DNA from: Roseiarcus sp963829505
GTDB taxonomy: Bacteria > Pseudomonadota > Alphaproteobacteria > Rhizobiales > Beijerinckiaceae
Assembly (NCBI GenBank): GCA_963829505.1
Contig: CAWHIL010000003.1
Span: 930,001-994,000 of the forward strand
Length of the DNA: 64,000 nt
Reading direction: 5' to 3'
Shown in pieces: positions 7,858 through 16,897 of the stretch. Numbering within the stretch: the first letter of the stretch is position 1; every line of letters starts with the position of its first letter. A program made the translations under genes and the position numbers. The notes beneath the pieces are model-generated. The model did not search any database, was not told where the DNA came from, and saw only the letters and a list, made by a program, of their open reading frames with translations.

Positions 7858-9516
7858 TCAATGTCCAGCCTTCCCCTCCGCAGTCGCCTTTTCGGCGTTG
7901 CGCAGGAGAAAGCGCTGGATCTTGCCCGACGGCGTCTTCGGCAATTGCTCGACGAAGGCGATCTCGCGGGGATAGGCGTGCGCCGAGAGGCGCTTGCGGA
8001 CGTGCAGGCGCAATTCCTCGGCGAGCGCGTCGCTCGCAGCGAAACCCGATTTCAGCACGACGAACGCCTTGACGATCTCGGTGCGCTCGGCGTCGGGCTT
8101 GCCTATCACCGCGGTCTCCATGACGGCCGGATGTTCGATCAGCGCGCTCTCCACGTCGAACGGACCGATGCGATACCCCGACGAGGTGATGACGTCGTCG
8201 TTGCGGCCGACGAAGGTGATGTGGCCGGTCTCCTCGAGCTCGCATGTGTCGTAGGTGCGGTAGTAGCCGCCGGCGATGGCCGGCGTCTCCTGGTTGAGAT
8301 AACCCAGGAACCAGCGCGAGGGCGAGTTTTTCAAGTCCACCGCGAGCGTGCCGGGCTGGTGCGGCCCGAGCTCCCTGCCCTCGTCGTCGAGCACGACCAT
8401 GCGGTAGCCCGGCATCGGCGCGCCCGCCGAGCCGACGCGAATGTCATGCTCGAGGCCGTGGTGATTGTTGACCATCATGCCGTTCTCGGTCTGCCCGTAA
8501 TGATCGTTGATGGGCGCGGAAAGGTGCTCGGCGAACCAGCGGATGACCTCGGGATTGAGCGGCTCGCCCGCCGAACTCACCGCGCGCAGACGCCCCTTGA
8601 CGGGCGCCGCAGGCTCGGGGCCAGCGGCGATCAGCAGGCGAAAGGCGGTCGGGGAGCCTGCGAGATTGTCGATCCCGCGGCGCGCGATCATCCCGTACGT
8701 GCTCTCGGGCGTGAAGGGGCCGTCGTAGAAGGTCGTGGCGTGGCCGAGAAGCAGCGGTCCGGTCACCGCGTAATAGAGCCCGTAGGCCCAGCCGGGATCG
8801 GCGATGTTCCAGAACCTGTCTTCCGGCCGTAGCTCGACCGCGTCGGTCATGTAGGTGCGGAAGGCGATCAGCGCCTTCAAGGGCACAGGCACGCCCTTCG
8901 GCGCGCCGGTCGTGCCGGAGGTGGACATGAGCAGGAAGAGATCGTCGGCCGAACGCATGACGGGGGCGAAGTCGGGCGAGGCGGCCGCCATCTCGCCGGC
9001 AAAACCGATGTCGCCCGCGCGGATCGCAGCCGGCGCCGAGATCGGCGTCGTCACCGCGACCCTCGGGGCGCCGGGGACTTCGTCGAGCTTTGGCCGGTTC
9101 GCTGGGTCGGTGACGACGAGCTTCGCCTTCGAGGTTCCGAGCCGCTGCTCGATCGCCTTGGGGCCGAAGGCGGTGAAGAGCGGCTGGTAGACCGCGCCCG
9201 CCCGCCAGGTCCCGAGCGCCACGGTGAAGAGATCAGGGACGCGCGGCAGCATGCAGGCGACGACGTCGCCCGGGCCGACGCCAAGCGACTTCAGCACATT
9301 GGCGAAGCGCCCGGCGCGCGCCTTCAGTTCGCCGAAGGTGAGGTCAGCCTTGTTGCCGTGCTGGTCCTCCCACTCGAGCGCGACGCGGTCGGCCGGCCAG
9401 CGGTCGCAGCATTCGACGCAGGCGTTGAGGCGCTGGAGGTTGCCGTCGAGCTTCGCTTCTTCCGATTCGAGCCGGAAGGTCTTGTGCGCCTCGGCGTAAG
9501 ACATCCTGGCGGCCAT
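7858..9516 (-). CDS. Acyl-CoA synthetase (AMP-forming, ANL superfamily)
   Basis: 552 aa. Activates a carboxylic acid to its CoA thioester through an acyl-AMP. The phosphate-binding loop STSGTTGAPKG (198-208), the YGQTENG box, and the C-terminal TPSGKIQR with catalytic Lys532 are visible. The domain pattern resembles medium-chain acyl-CoA or acetyl-CoA synthetase-like proteins; the exact acid is unknown. A strong ribosome site (GGGAGGAAAAC) fixes the start at 9516. It lies upstream of the thiolase and dehydrogenase genes on the same strand, separated by the palindromic repeat, and plausibly feeds them. Confidence 0.88.
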   Translation of the reverse strand: MAARMSYAEAHKTFRLESEEAKLDGNLQRLNACVECCDRWPADRVALEWEDQHGNKADLTFGELKARAGRFANVLKSLGVGPGDVVACMLPRVPDLFTVALGTWRAGAVYQPLFTAFGPKAIEQRLGTSKAKLVVTDPANRPKLDEVPGAPRVAVTTPISAPAAIRAGDIGFAGEMAAASPDFAPVMRSADDLFLLMSTSGTTGAPKGVPVPLKALIAFRTYMTDAVELRPEDRFWNIADPGWAYGLYYAVTGPLLLGHATTFYDGPFTPESTYGMIARRGIDNLAGSPTAFRLLIAAGPEPAAPVKGRLRAVSSAGEPLNPEVIRWFAEHLSAPINDHYGQTENGMMVNNHHGLEHDIRVGSAGAPMPGYRMVVLDDEGRELGPHQPGTLAVDLKNSPSRWFLGYLNQETPAIAGGYYRTYDTCELEETGHITFVGRNDDVITSSGYRIGPFDVESALIEHPAVMETAVIGKPDAERTEIVKAFVVLKSGFAASDALAEELRLHVRKRLSAHAYPREIAFVEQLPKTPSGKIQRFLLRNAEKATAEGKAGH

Positions 9517-9653
9517 TGTTTTCCTCCCGATGACCGGCGTCGTTCCCCCCGGTTCGTGCTTCCCCTATCCCACGCCGGGTCCGCGTTCAACGAGACAAAG
9601 GCTCGCAGCCAGCCCCGTCGTTGCAGAGGTGACTCGATCAGGCGGGCGCGTCC

Positions 9654-10562
9654 TCACGGCTTCAGGACGATCTTGCCGCGCGTGTGCCCCTGCTCGAGCT
9701 GCCGGAAGGCGGCCTGGACGTCGTCGAGCGGAAAGGTCGCGGCGATCGGCACGTCGAGCTTGCCCGTAGCGATCAGCTCGGCCAGCTCCGCCAGAACCTC
9801 GACGGTCTTGCCCTCCGCGCCCCCGTCGGTCTTGACGCCATATTCCTGCGCCGCGGCGAAGTCGATGATGGTGTCGATGCGCTCTTTCGGCACGCCGAGT
9901 TCGATCGCGAGCTTCACATAGCCGCCGCCGTGGCAGTCGATGAAGGCGTCGAGAGAGGCTGCGCGCAGCCGGTCGGCGAGCCCGTCGCCATAGGCCATCG
10001 GTTCGACGCCATGCTTCCTCAGCCACGCGTCATTGGCGGGGCTCGCGATGCCGATCACTTCCGCGCCCGTGCGCCTCGCGAGCTGGACCGCAATCGAGCC
10101 GACCCCGCCGGCCGCGCCCGATATGGCGACCTTGTCGCCGGCTTTCAGCGCGACGGCGCGCACGGCGGCGAAGGCGGTGCAACCGGCGACCGCCAGCGAT
10201 CCCGCCGCATCCCAAGGCGTGCGAGGCGGCTTCGGCGTCAGGTTGCGCGCGTCCGCGACGACATATTCGGCATGGCTCGCGCGCTTGTCGGTGAAGCCGA
10301 TCACCTCGTCGCCGAACGCGACGCTCTCGACGCCCGGCCCGAGGCTCGTGACGACGCCGGCGAAATCCGAGCCTTCGCCCGAGGGAAAGGTCGCGGGCCA
10401 GCGGGCGTGCAGAAGGCCCTCGCGGATCTTGGCTTCGCCCGGATTGATCGCGGCGGCCTTGACGTGGATCAGCGCCTCGCCCTCGCCGGGAACGGGGACC
10501 GGAACGTCCACGACCTGAAGCACGTCCACGCCGCCATACCGATCGAACCGCACCGCCTTCAT
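9654..10562 (-). CDS. Zinc-independent NADP-dependent oxidoreductase (quinone oxidoreductase-like, MDR family)
   Basis: 302 aa medium-chain dehydrogenase/reductase of the QOR type. The N-terminal GroES-like domain contains GSDFAGVV and the Rossmann domain has GAAGGVGS (149-156) for NAD(P)H. The zinc ligands of alcohol dehydrogenases are absent. Such enzymes reduce quinones or enones; the substrate is not predictable. A GGAGA site precedes the ATG at good distance. It is transcribed in the same direction as the acyl-CoA synthetase, 137 bases upstream of that gene. Confidence 0.87.
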   Translation of the reverse strand: MKAVRFDRYGGVDVLQVVDVPVPVPGEGEALIHVKAAAINPGEAKIREGLLHARWPATFPSGEGSDFAGVVTSLGPGVESVAFGDEVIGFTDKRASHAEYVVADARNLTPKPPRTPWDAAGSLAVAGCTAFAAVRAVALKAGDKVAISGAAGGVGSIAVQLARRTGAEVIGIASPANDAWLRKHGVEPMAYGDGLADRLRAASLDAFIDCHGGGYVKLAIELGVPKERIDTIIDFAAAQEYGVKTDGGAEGKTVEVLAELAELIATGKLDVPIAATFPLDDVQAAFRQLEQGHTRGKIVLKP

Positions 10563-10885
10563 GCGCGAAATCTCCGCTGAAGAGCCCCCGGTTCACGGGC
10601 GTAGGGCACGTTTGCGGCGGGATCGCGATCAGTCGACGGGGTGACCGCGTCGCCTTCTCACGCCGCGAAGTCCGCGGCGCTCCGGATGAGGGGGTCTTGC
10701 GCCCCAAAGCGCGCCGGCGCTCGCCGACCTCTCGCCCCTGACCCGCTGCCGAAAGGGCGAGGTGAGTGGGCCTCGGCCACCGCTCGACGCCCGGCGCGGC
10801 CGCCATGAGGCGGCGCGGGCTTCGCTCGACCTGTTTTTGATCCATTGATTCGTGGTACGACAAGAACAGAAATAGCGGAGCAAGC
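10563..10885. other. Intergenic region before the toxin-antitoxin pair
   Basis: This is the divergent spacer between the oxidoreductase and the antitoxin gene. No gene is visible. The last 60 bases are AT-richer (TTGATC at 10837) and should hold the promoter of the toxin-antitoxin pair, but no well-spaced -35/-10 couple stands out. Confidence 0.4.
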
Positions 10886-11080
10886 ATGGCGATCGCCGAC
10901 CTCATCTACGAGCAGGCCAAGAAGCTTCCTGAACACCTCGCCCGCGAGGTGCTCGATTTCGTAGGCTTTCTTGCAGAGCGGCAGGAGCGCGAACAAGACC
11001 GCGACTTGTTCGGCGCCCAGGAGTCCGCATTGAAAAATATTTGGGACAATCCCGAGGATCAGGCGTGGAACCGTGTTTGA
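10886..11080 (+). CDS. DUF2281-type antitoxin
   Basis: 64 aa. The sequence (ADLIYEQAKKLPEHLAREVLDFVGFL, acidic C-terminus) matches short DUF2281-like antitoxins: a helical segment predicted to bind and neutralise the partner toxin. A GGAG motif lies five bases before the ATG. Its end overlaps the toxin gene by eight bases, the arrangement typical of type II toxin-antitoxin operons. No classical DNA-binding motif is evident. Confidence 0.8.
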   Translation: MAIADLIYEQAKKLPEHLAREVLDFVGFLAERQEREQDRDLFGAQESALKNIWDNPEDQAWNRV

Positions 11081-11417
11081 GCGGGGCGATCTCGTTCTGA
11101 TTCCTTTCCCGTTTTCGGACCTGTCGGCGACCAAGAAGCGGCCGGTTCTTATGTTGACCCAGCCCGACGCCTACGGAGATTTTGTCGCGCTCGCGGTGAC
11201 GTCTCGTCCGCAGGGCGAACACGGCCTCGCACTCCATCCCACCGATCTCCTCCAAGGCCGCTTACCGGTCGCCAGCTGGATTCGCACCGACCGCGTCGTG
11301 ACACTCGACGCCGGACTTATACTCAAGTCGTTGGGTCGTGTTTCGGACTCCGTCATCGACACGGCGCTCGCTCGCCTATGCGGCCTTCTCGGGCATCGCC
11401 ACGAGCCCCCCGGCTAG
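11073..11417 (+). CDS. MazF/PemK-family toxin (mRNA interferase)
   Basis: 114 aa, normal for the family. The N-terminal FERGDLVLIPFPFSDLSATKKRPVL-type motif and later PVASWIRTDRVVTLD are characteristic of PemK/MazF-like endoribonucleases that cleave mRNA when freed from their antitoxin. It starts with GTG inside the antitoxin gene, so translation is coupled. Downstream lies a broken aspS 3' fragment, so the pair sits in a locally rearranged region. Confidence 0.85.
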   Translation: MFERGDLVLIPFPFSDLSATKKRPVLMLTQPDAYGDFVALAVTSRPQGEHGLALHPTDLLQGRLPVASWIRTDRVVTLDAGLILKSLGRVSDSVIDTALARLCGLLGHRHEPPG

Positions 11418-11428
11418 CTGAACTGTCG

Positions 11429-11644
11429 TCACTTCTCCGGCAGGTTCACCCGGATGTGCAGTTCCCACAGCTGCCTCGGCGTCACGCTGGCCGGCGCGCC
11501 CATCATCAGGTCCTCGGCGCGCTGGTTCATCGGGAAGAGCACGACCTCGCGCAGGTTCTCCTCGCCCGCCAGCAGCATGACGATCCGGTCGACGCCGGGC
11601 GCGATGCCGCCGTGGGACGGCGCCCATCTGGAAGGCGCGGTACG
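11429..11644 (-). pseudogene. Duplicated 3'-terminal fragment of aspS
   Basis: About 215 bases corresponding to the last 67 or so codons of aspS, highly similar to 12246-12460 but not identical: it encodes ASVTPRQLWELHIRVNLPEK where the intact gene has ANVTPKQLRELHIRLSLPEK. A two-base deletion near 11624 breaks the frame and the homology stops abruptly after GGTAC at 11644. There is no start codon, so it cannot make a synthetase. The differences suggest an old or foreign copy rather than a fresh duplication. Confidence 0.85.
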
Positions 11645-12245
11645 CTCGTCACGACGCCCGCGGTAGGGCGCGTTTGTGGCGGCTTCGCGATGTCGATGCG
11701 CGAATCTCCGCTCCCGCTGGGCGCCTATGGCGCCTGCCAAATCGCGTCGCAGGGCCGGTGGAGCGCAAAGGACAAGGGCCGCCTTTTGGAAAGAGAAACT
11801 ATCCTGTTCGACCAAAAATGCGCCCTGTTTCGGCGAAAAATCCCCCTGTTCCGCGCGAAATCTCTCCCTGTTATTTGAACAGCCCGATCAAGCGGAAACG
11901 GCCGCTCCCAGGCCTCCAAGCGCGCGCCACTGACGTTTTCGTCGCCCGCGAACCTCTCGCCACCGTCCAGCGGCGTCTTCCAAACCCACTTGTTTTCAAC
12001 CGTGTAGAGATTTCTCTTTTGTAGAATTTAGTTTCATGTTATTCTGATTGTAAGGAAAGCCCCGACCCGCGGCGAAACGCCCGTCCGGGCCGAACGGCGC
12101 AAAATTGGCGACTTGGAAAACGCGCTCGATTTCGAAAGGCAAAACTATGCATTCACCTCCCCTTGAAGCAGCCGCGAGCCCGCCCGGTTGCCCGGGGGCG
12201 TCGCGGCGCGTCGCCGGCCTGGAGGGCGGAAGGGCGCCTCGCCGC
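11645..12245. other. Gene-free spacer between the two aspS 3' ends
   Basis: No plausible gene. It holds the spaced CCTGTT repeats (11803-11872) and an AT-rich patch around 12000-12060 that stands out from the high-GC surroundings. Being bounded by two copies of the aspS 3' end, it may be the residue of an inserted element. Confidence 0.5.
11803..11872 (+). repeat. Four CCTGTT direct repeats at 21-22-base spacing
   Basis: CCTGTT occurs at 11803, 11824, 11845 and 11867, three of them as CCCTGTT, separated by AT-richer linkers containing AAAA or GAAAT. The spacing of about two helical turns puts all copies on one face of the DNA, as in iterons or multi-site protein binding arrays. Confidence 0.75.
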
Positions 12246-14039
12246 CTACCCCTTCTCCGGCAGGCTCAGGCGGATGTGCAGTTCGCGCAATTGCTTCGGC
12301 GTCACGTTGGCCGGCGCGCCCATCATCAGGTCCTCGGCGCGCTGGTTCATCGGGAACAGCACGACCTCGCGCAGGTTCTCCTCGCCCGCCAGCAGCATGA
12401 CGATCCGGTCGACGCCCGGCGCAATGCCGCCGTGCGGCGGCGCGCCCATCTGGAAGGCGCGGTACATGCCGCCGAACTTCTCCAGCAGCACGTCCTCGCC
12501 GTAGCCCGCAATCTCGAACGCCTTTTTCATGACGTCAGGACGATGGTTGCGGATCGCGCCGCTCGACAGCTCGATGCCGTTGCAGACGATGTCGTACTGG
12601 AACGCCTTGATGGTCAGCGGGTCCTGGGTCTCGAGCGCCTCGAGGCCGCCTTGCGGCATCGAGAACGGGTTGTGGGAGAAGTCGATCTTCTTCTCCTCCT
12701 CGTTCCACTCGTACATCGGGAAATCGACGATCCAGCAGAATTCGAAGACGCCGGTCTTCGACACGCCAAGCTCCGTCCCGATGCGCACGCGCGCCGCGCC
12801 CGCGAGCTTCGCGGCCTTGTCCGCCTTGTCGCAGGCGAAGAAGACGGCGTCGCCCGCGTTGAGCTTCGCCGCCGCGACGAGCGCCTTCTGCGCCTCGCCG
12901 GGCAGAAACTTCGCGATCGGCCCCTTGCCGGTCAGCTGCGCGCCCTCGCCCTCGAAGATGATGTACCCCAGCCCCGGCGCGCCTTCGCCGCGCGCCCAGT
13001 CGTTGAGCTTGTCGAAGAAGGAGCGCGGCTGCTTCGCAGCGCCCGGCGCCGGAATGGCGCGCACGACGCCGCCCGCCTTGATCACCTCCTTGAACGCCCG
13101 GAAGGAAACGTCCTCGCGGCTGAAGACCTCGGTCACGTCGGAGATCCTGATCGGGTTCCTGAGGTCCGGCTTGTCGACGCCGTATTCGAGCATCGCCTGC
13201 GCGTAGGGGATCATCGGGAATTTCTGCGTGACGGGCTTGCCCTCGGCGAACTCCTCGAAGACGCCGCGCAGCACCGGCTCGACGGCGGCGAACACGTCTT
13301 CCTGGGTGACAAAGCTCATCTCGATGTCGAGCTGGTAGAATTCGCCGGGCGAACGGTCGGCGCGCGCGTCCTCGTCGCGGAAACAGGGCGCGATCTGGAA
13401 ATAGCGGTCGAAACCCGCGACCATCACGAGCTGCTTGAACTGCTGCGGCGCCTGCGGCAGCGCGTAGAATTTGCCCGGATGGATGCGCGAGGGCACGAGG
13501 TAGTCGCGCGCGCCCTCAGGCGACGAGGCGGTGAGGATGGGGGTCTGGAACTCGAAGAAGCCCTGCCCCTTCATGCGCGCCCGGAGCGCATCGATGATTT
13601 TTCCGCGCAGCATGATGTTGCGATGCAGCTTCTCCCGCCTCAGATCGAGGAAGCGGTACTTGAGGCGCGTCTCCTCGGGATAGGGCTGGTCGCCGAACAC
13701 CGGCACCGGCAGCTCGCCCGCGGGCCCAAGCACCTCGATCTCGCGCACATAGACCTCGACGAGTCCGGTCGCCATGTCGGGGTTCTCGGTGCCCGCCGGG
13801 CGCTTGCGCACGGTCCCGTCGACCCGGATGACGAATTCCGAACGCAGTCCCTCGGCGGCGCGGAAGGCCGGCGAATCCGGATCGACCACGCATTGGGTGA
13901 TCCCGTAATGGTCGCGCAGATCGATGAAGAGCACGCCGCCGTGGTCGCGGATGCGATGGCACCAGCCGGAAAGGCGCACGGCCTCGCCGGCGAGGGCGAG
14001 AGAGAGCGCGCCGCAGGTGTGCGTGCGATAGCGATGCAT
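12246..14039 (-). CDS. aspS: Aspartyl-tRNA synthetase
   Basis: 597 aa, full length for the bacterial type. Charges tRNA with aspartate. N-terminal OB-fold anticodon domain, then class II catalytic core: motif 2 around FRDEDARADR (220-229), the bacterial-specific insertion in the middle, and motif 3 GGIAPGVDRIVML (from 537) near the end. Alphaproteobacteria often have the non-discriminating form that also charges tRNA-Asn; this cannot be told here. Its 3' end has a degraded second copy 600 bases downstream. Confidence 0.97.
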   Translation of the reverse strand: MHRYRTHTCGALSLALAGEAVRLSGWCHRIRDHGGVLFIDLRDHYGITQCVVDPDSPAFRAAEGLRSEFVIRVDGTVRKRPAGTENPDMATGLVEVYVREIEVLGPAGELPVPVFGDQPYPEETRLKYRFLDLRREKLHRNIMLRGKIIDALRARMKGQGFFEFQTPILTASSPEGARDYLVPSRIHPGKFYALPQAPQQFKQLVMVAGFDRYFQIAPCFRDEDARADRSPGEFYQLDIEMSFVTQEDVFAAVEPVLRGVFEEFAEGKPVTQKFPMIPYAQAMLEYGVDKPDLRNPIRISDVTEVFSREDVSFRAFKEVIKAGGVVRAIPAPGAAKQPRSFFDKLNDWARGEGAPGLGYIIFEGEGAQLTGKGPIAKFLPGEAQKALVAAAKLNAGDAVFFACDKADKAAKLAGAARVRIGTELGVSKTGVFEFCWIVDFPMYEWNEEEKKIDFSHNPFSMPQGGLEALETQDPLTIKAFQYDIVCNGIELSSGAIRNHRPDVMKKAFEIAGYGEDVLLEKFGGMYRAFQMGAPPHGGIAPGVDRIVMLLAGEENLREVVLFPMNQRAEDLMMGAPANVTPKQLRELHIRLSLPEKG

Positions 14040-14152
14040 GGAGCCGTCGGCCTTTTTTCAGGTTTTACGGATGAGCGCGAGGCGCCGTGCCTAGCGGAAA
14101 AACCCGGCTCGGGAAAGCGCCAAAGGGCCGCGCGGGCCAGCGCGCTCCGGCC

Positions 14153-14407
14153 TCACAGGACGGGCGCCTTCGGCTTGTCGGACGCCGGCCTCATGTCCAT
14201 CGTGCCCTTGGTCCCATTGCCGCTCCCGGACCCCGGGACAAACTCGCCGGGCTCCGACGGGGCGCCGCACAAAAGCCGGCAGACCTTGTTGTCCGGGGCG
14301 CAGCCGCAGTCTTGCGCCGGCGCTTTTTCAGGCGTTTGCGCGTCGCTCTCCTGCAAGCCCGCGAGGCAGAGGAGCGCGGCGGCGACGAGAGTGACGATCG
14401 CTTTCAT
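14153..14407 (-). CDS. Small exported cysteine-containing protein, unknown
   Basis: 84 aa. An N-terminal signal peptide (MKAIVTLVAAALLCLAGLQE) is followed by a short mature part with a Cys cluster (DCGCAPDNKVCRLLCG) and a Gly/Pro-rich tail. I do not recognise a family. The ATG overlaps the stop of the upstream 337-aa gene as ATGA, so the two are translated together and probably act together at the cell envelope. Confidence 0.65.
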   Translation of the reverse strand: MKAIVTLVAAALLCLAGLQESDAQTPEKAPAQDCGCAPDNKVCRLLCGAPSEPGEFVPGSGSGNGTKGTMDMRPASDKPKAPVL

Positions 14408-15417
14408 TTCGCATCCGTTCCGTCGGCTTTCCTCCAGAATCGGATCGTCCGCATCCCGATGACGATCGGACGTTCGAACGTCTGGGGCTTGAGGCCCGTA
14501 TCGAAGCCCGTCTTGTCGTTGGCCGCGACGTCCGCTCCCGCGTTCGATCCGCCGGGCGCCGGCGCCGCGGCGTTCGCCTTCCCGCCGACCTCCAGGTCCT
14601 GCGAATTGTCCGTCTCGATCCCCCGGACGAGATAGACGCGGCTGACCAGCGCGAGGTTGACCTCGTAGCGATAGGTCTCGGCCGCGCCCTCCTTTACCTT
14701 CATGAAGATGTCGTCGCCGGTGATGATCGAAAGCTGCCGTCTGATGCCGGAATCCGTGCACAGCGGCTTGTAGCTGGGATCGGCGCAGAAGTTCGCCAGC
14801 TCGACCTCGGCGTCGATCGCGTTGACGCCGTAGGTTTCGACGCCGTCGACGTGCATGGTCAGCTTCGCCTCGTTGTTGGCCGACAGCGCCAGCGAAAGCC
14901 GGTTCATCAATCCGTTGTCGACGGCGACCTTCCGGTCCGCCTCGATGGTGAAGTCCGGCAGAAGCGCCAGCGGCAGCGCCCGCCGCGTCGCGACAGGCGC
15001 GAACACCGAGCCGTCGCTGACGCTCTCGCTCCAGATGTCGGTCGCCTCCTTGGGGCGGGCGGCGGTGGCCGGGAACTGGTAGCTCGCCCCGTAAGTCGCT
15101 TCGATCTCCTTGGTCATGTCGATGTGATAGAGCTTGATCGACTTCGACAGCGGCGCGACTTTTCTGACATCGCCCGCCTTGTCCCCGGCGATGACCGCGT
15201 AGACGTCGCCGACGAGAACGTCTTCCTGCGGAGGATAGACGGGCTCGATCCCGTAGTTCCCGACAGTCTGAAGCCATTGGTCCGCGACAGACAGATGCGT
15301 ATCGGGAGACTTCTGCGCCCAGGACCAAAGCAGCACCACGCCCGCGCCCAATGCGAAGACGAGCGCAATGCGCGCCCACTTCGCGAAAATGGCGAGAACC
15401 CTCTGGTCGATCGGCAT
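14404..15417 (-). CDS. Membrane-anchored protein of unknown function
   Basis: 337 aa. One transmembrane segment (about residues 15-32, RIALVFALGAGVVLLWSW) and a large presumably periplasmic domain with no motif I recognise. The segment near 260-300 is low-complexity (Ala, Gly, Asn rich), a probable linker before the last 40 residues, which end in IGMRTIRFWRK. Overlaps the downstream small exported protein by four bases. About 130 bases of AT-richer DNA separate it from glmU and may contain its promoter. Confidence 0.65.
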   Translation of the reverse strand: MPIDQRVLAIFAKWARIALVFALGAGVVLLWSWAQKSPDTHLSVADQWLQTVGNYGIEPVYPPQEDVLVGDVYAVIAGDKAGDVRKVAPLSKSIKLYHIDMTKEIEATYGASYQFPATAARPKEATDIWSESVSDGSVFAPVATRRALPLALLPDFTIEADRKVAVDNGLMNRLSLALSANNEAKLTMHVDGVETYGVNAIDAEVELANFCADPSYKPLCTDSGIRRQLSIITGDDIFMKVKEGAAETYRYEVNLALVSRVYLVRGIETDNSQDLEVGGKANAAAPAPGGSNAGADVAANDKTGFDTGLKPQTFERPIVIGMRTIRFWRKADGTDAK

Positions 15418-15553
15418 TTCAATAAACCGCGACGACGAAAGAGACAGGTTACTGTAAAAGCAGCCGAGTTTAGGCTGAACCTGCGCCTTCTTTCAAGCTC
15501 GTCCGGCGCTACATTACGAGTTCGCGGCGGCTTCTGCCGCCGGCTTTGAAGCA

Positions 15554-16897
15554 TCACTTGCCGCGCCGGCCGCGGAACGCCTTCGCCCAGCCGGGGCGCG
15601 TCTCCTGGCGGCCGCGGGCGACCGCGAGCGCATCCGCCTCGACGTCCTTCGTGATGACCGAGCCCGACCCGACATAGGCGCCATCGCCGATCGTAACCGG
15701 CGCAACGAGCGCCGAGTTCGAGCCGATGAAGGCGCCGGCGCCGATGTCGGTCCGGTGCTTCGAGAAACCGTCATAGTTGCAGGTGATCGTCCCCGCCCCG
15801 ATGTTCGCGCCCGCGCCGACCCGCGCGTCGCCGATATAGGTGAGATGGTTGACCTTGGCGCCCGCCTCGATCGCAGCGTTCTTCACCTCGACGAAATTGC
15901 CGATCTTCGCCTTCGCCGCGACGTCCGCGCCCGGCCTCAGGCGCGCGAACGGCCCGACCGAGGCGCCGCCGGCGACCCGCGCGCCCTCGAGATGCGAGAA
16001 GGCGTGGATCGTCGCCCCGTCGGCGATCGCGACGCCGGGGCCGATGACGACGTTGGGCTCGATCAGGACGTCGCGTCCAAGCTTCGTGTCCCACGAAAGG
16101 AACACGGTCTCCGGCGCGACAAGCGTCGCCCCGTCGACCATCGCGCCGCGGCGCAGCCGCGCCTGCATCGCGGCCTCCGCGGCTGCGAGCTGGACGCGGT
16201 CGTTGACGCCGAGCGCCTCGTCCGCCCCGACCTCGATCGCCCGCGCCGCAAGCCCGCGCGCGGCGGCGATCTCGACGAGATCGGTCAGATAGAACTCCTT
16301 CTGGGCGTTCTCCGGCTTGACCGCCTCGATGAGGGCGAGGGCGTGCAAGCCGGCGACAGCGAGCGGCCCTGCGTTGCAGAGGCGGGCGCCCCGCTCCGCT
16401 TCCGTCGCGTCCTTGTGCTCCCGGATCGCGACCAGCCGGCCGTCCTTTTCGATCAGGCGGCCGTAGCCGGTCGGGTCGGCGGCCGCGAAGCCGAGGGCTG
16501 CGAGCGCGTCGCCTTCGGCGAGGCCGTCGCGCAGCGCCTTCAGCGTCGCGCCGCGAAGGAGCGGCGCATCGCCATAGGTCACGAGGATGTCGTCGTAGCC
16601 GCGCGCGATCGCCTCGCGCGCCGCAAGCGCCGCATGGGCCGTCCCGAGCCGCTCGCGCTGGACGAAGATTTCGGCGCCGGCCACAGTCTCGCGGGCGGCC
16701 GCGCCGACGTCGTCGCGATCCGGGCCGACAACGACGGCGACGTCGGTCGCGCCGGCTTCGACGACGGCTGCGAGCGCGTGGGCGATCATCGGCCGGCCGG
16801 CGATCGCGTGCAGGACCTTCGGCCGGCTGGAGCGCATGCGCACGCCTTCGCCGGCGGCGAGCACGATGGCGAGGCAACGGCGGGGTTTGGAGCTCAT
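15554..16897 (-). CDS. glmU: Bifunctional UDP-N-acetylglucosamine pyrophosphorylase/glucosamine-1-phosphate N-acetyltransferase
   Basis: 447 aa from the ATG giving MSSKPRRCLAIVLAAGEG; the open frame extends upstream but without family similarity. The N-terminal uridyltransferase domain carries LAAGEGVRM (13-21) and the SRPKVLH box; the C-terminal half is a left-handed beta-helix of hexapeptide repeats with the acetyltransferase site (KIGNFVEVKNA, HLTYIGDA, GAGTITCNYDG). It makes UDP-GlcNAc for peptidoglycan and lipopolysaccharide. It is divergent from opgG. Confidence 0.96.
   Translation of the reverse strand: MSSKPRRCLAIVLAAGEGVRMRSSRPKVLHAIAGRPMIAHALAAVVEAGATDVAVVVGPDRDDVGAAARETVAGAEIFVQRERLGTAHAALAAREAIARGYDDILVTYGDAPLLRGATLKALRDGLAEGDALAALGFAAADPTGYGRLIEKDGRLVAIREHKDATEAERGARLCNAGPLAVAGLHALALIEAVKPENAQKEFYLTDLVEIAAARGLAARAIEVGADEALGVNDRVQLAAAEAAMQARLRRGAMVDGATLVAPETVFLSWDTKLGRDVLIEPNVVIGPGVAIADGATIHAFSHLEGARVAGGASVGPFARLRPGADVAAKAKIGNFVEVKNAAIEAGAKVNHLTYIGDARVGAGANIGAGTITCNYDGFSKHRTDIGAGAFIGSNSALVAPVTIGDGAYVGSGSVITKDVEADALAVARGRQETRPGWAKAFRGRRGK

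Noticed and set aside
11803..11872. Possible CRISPR array
   Set aside because: Repeats are only 6-7 bases long with 15-base linkers, four copies, and no cas genes; spacing suits protein binding sites instead.
12105..14462. A 785-codon open frame on the plus strand opposite aspS
   Set aside because: High-GC codon bias keeps antisense frames open; the minus strand encodes a complete aspartyl-tRNA synthetase.
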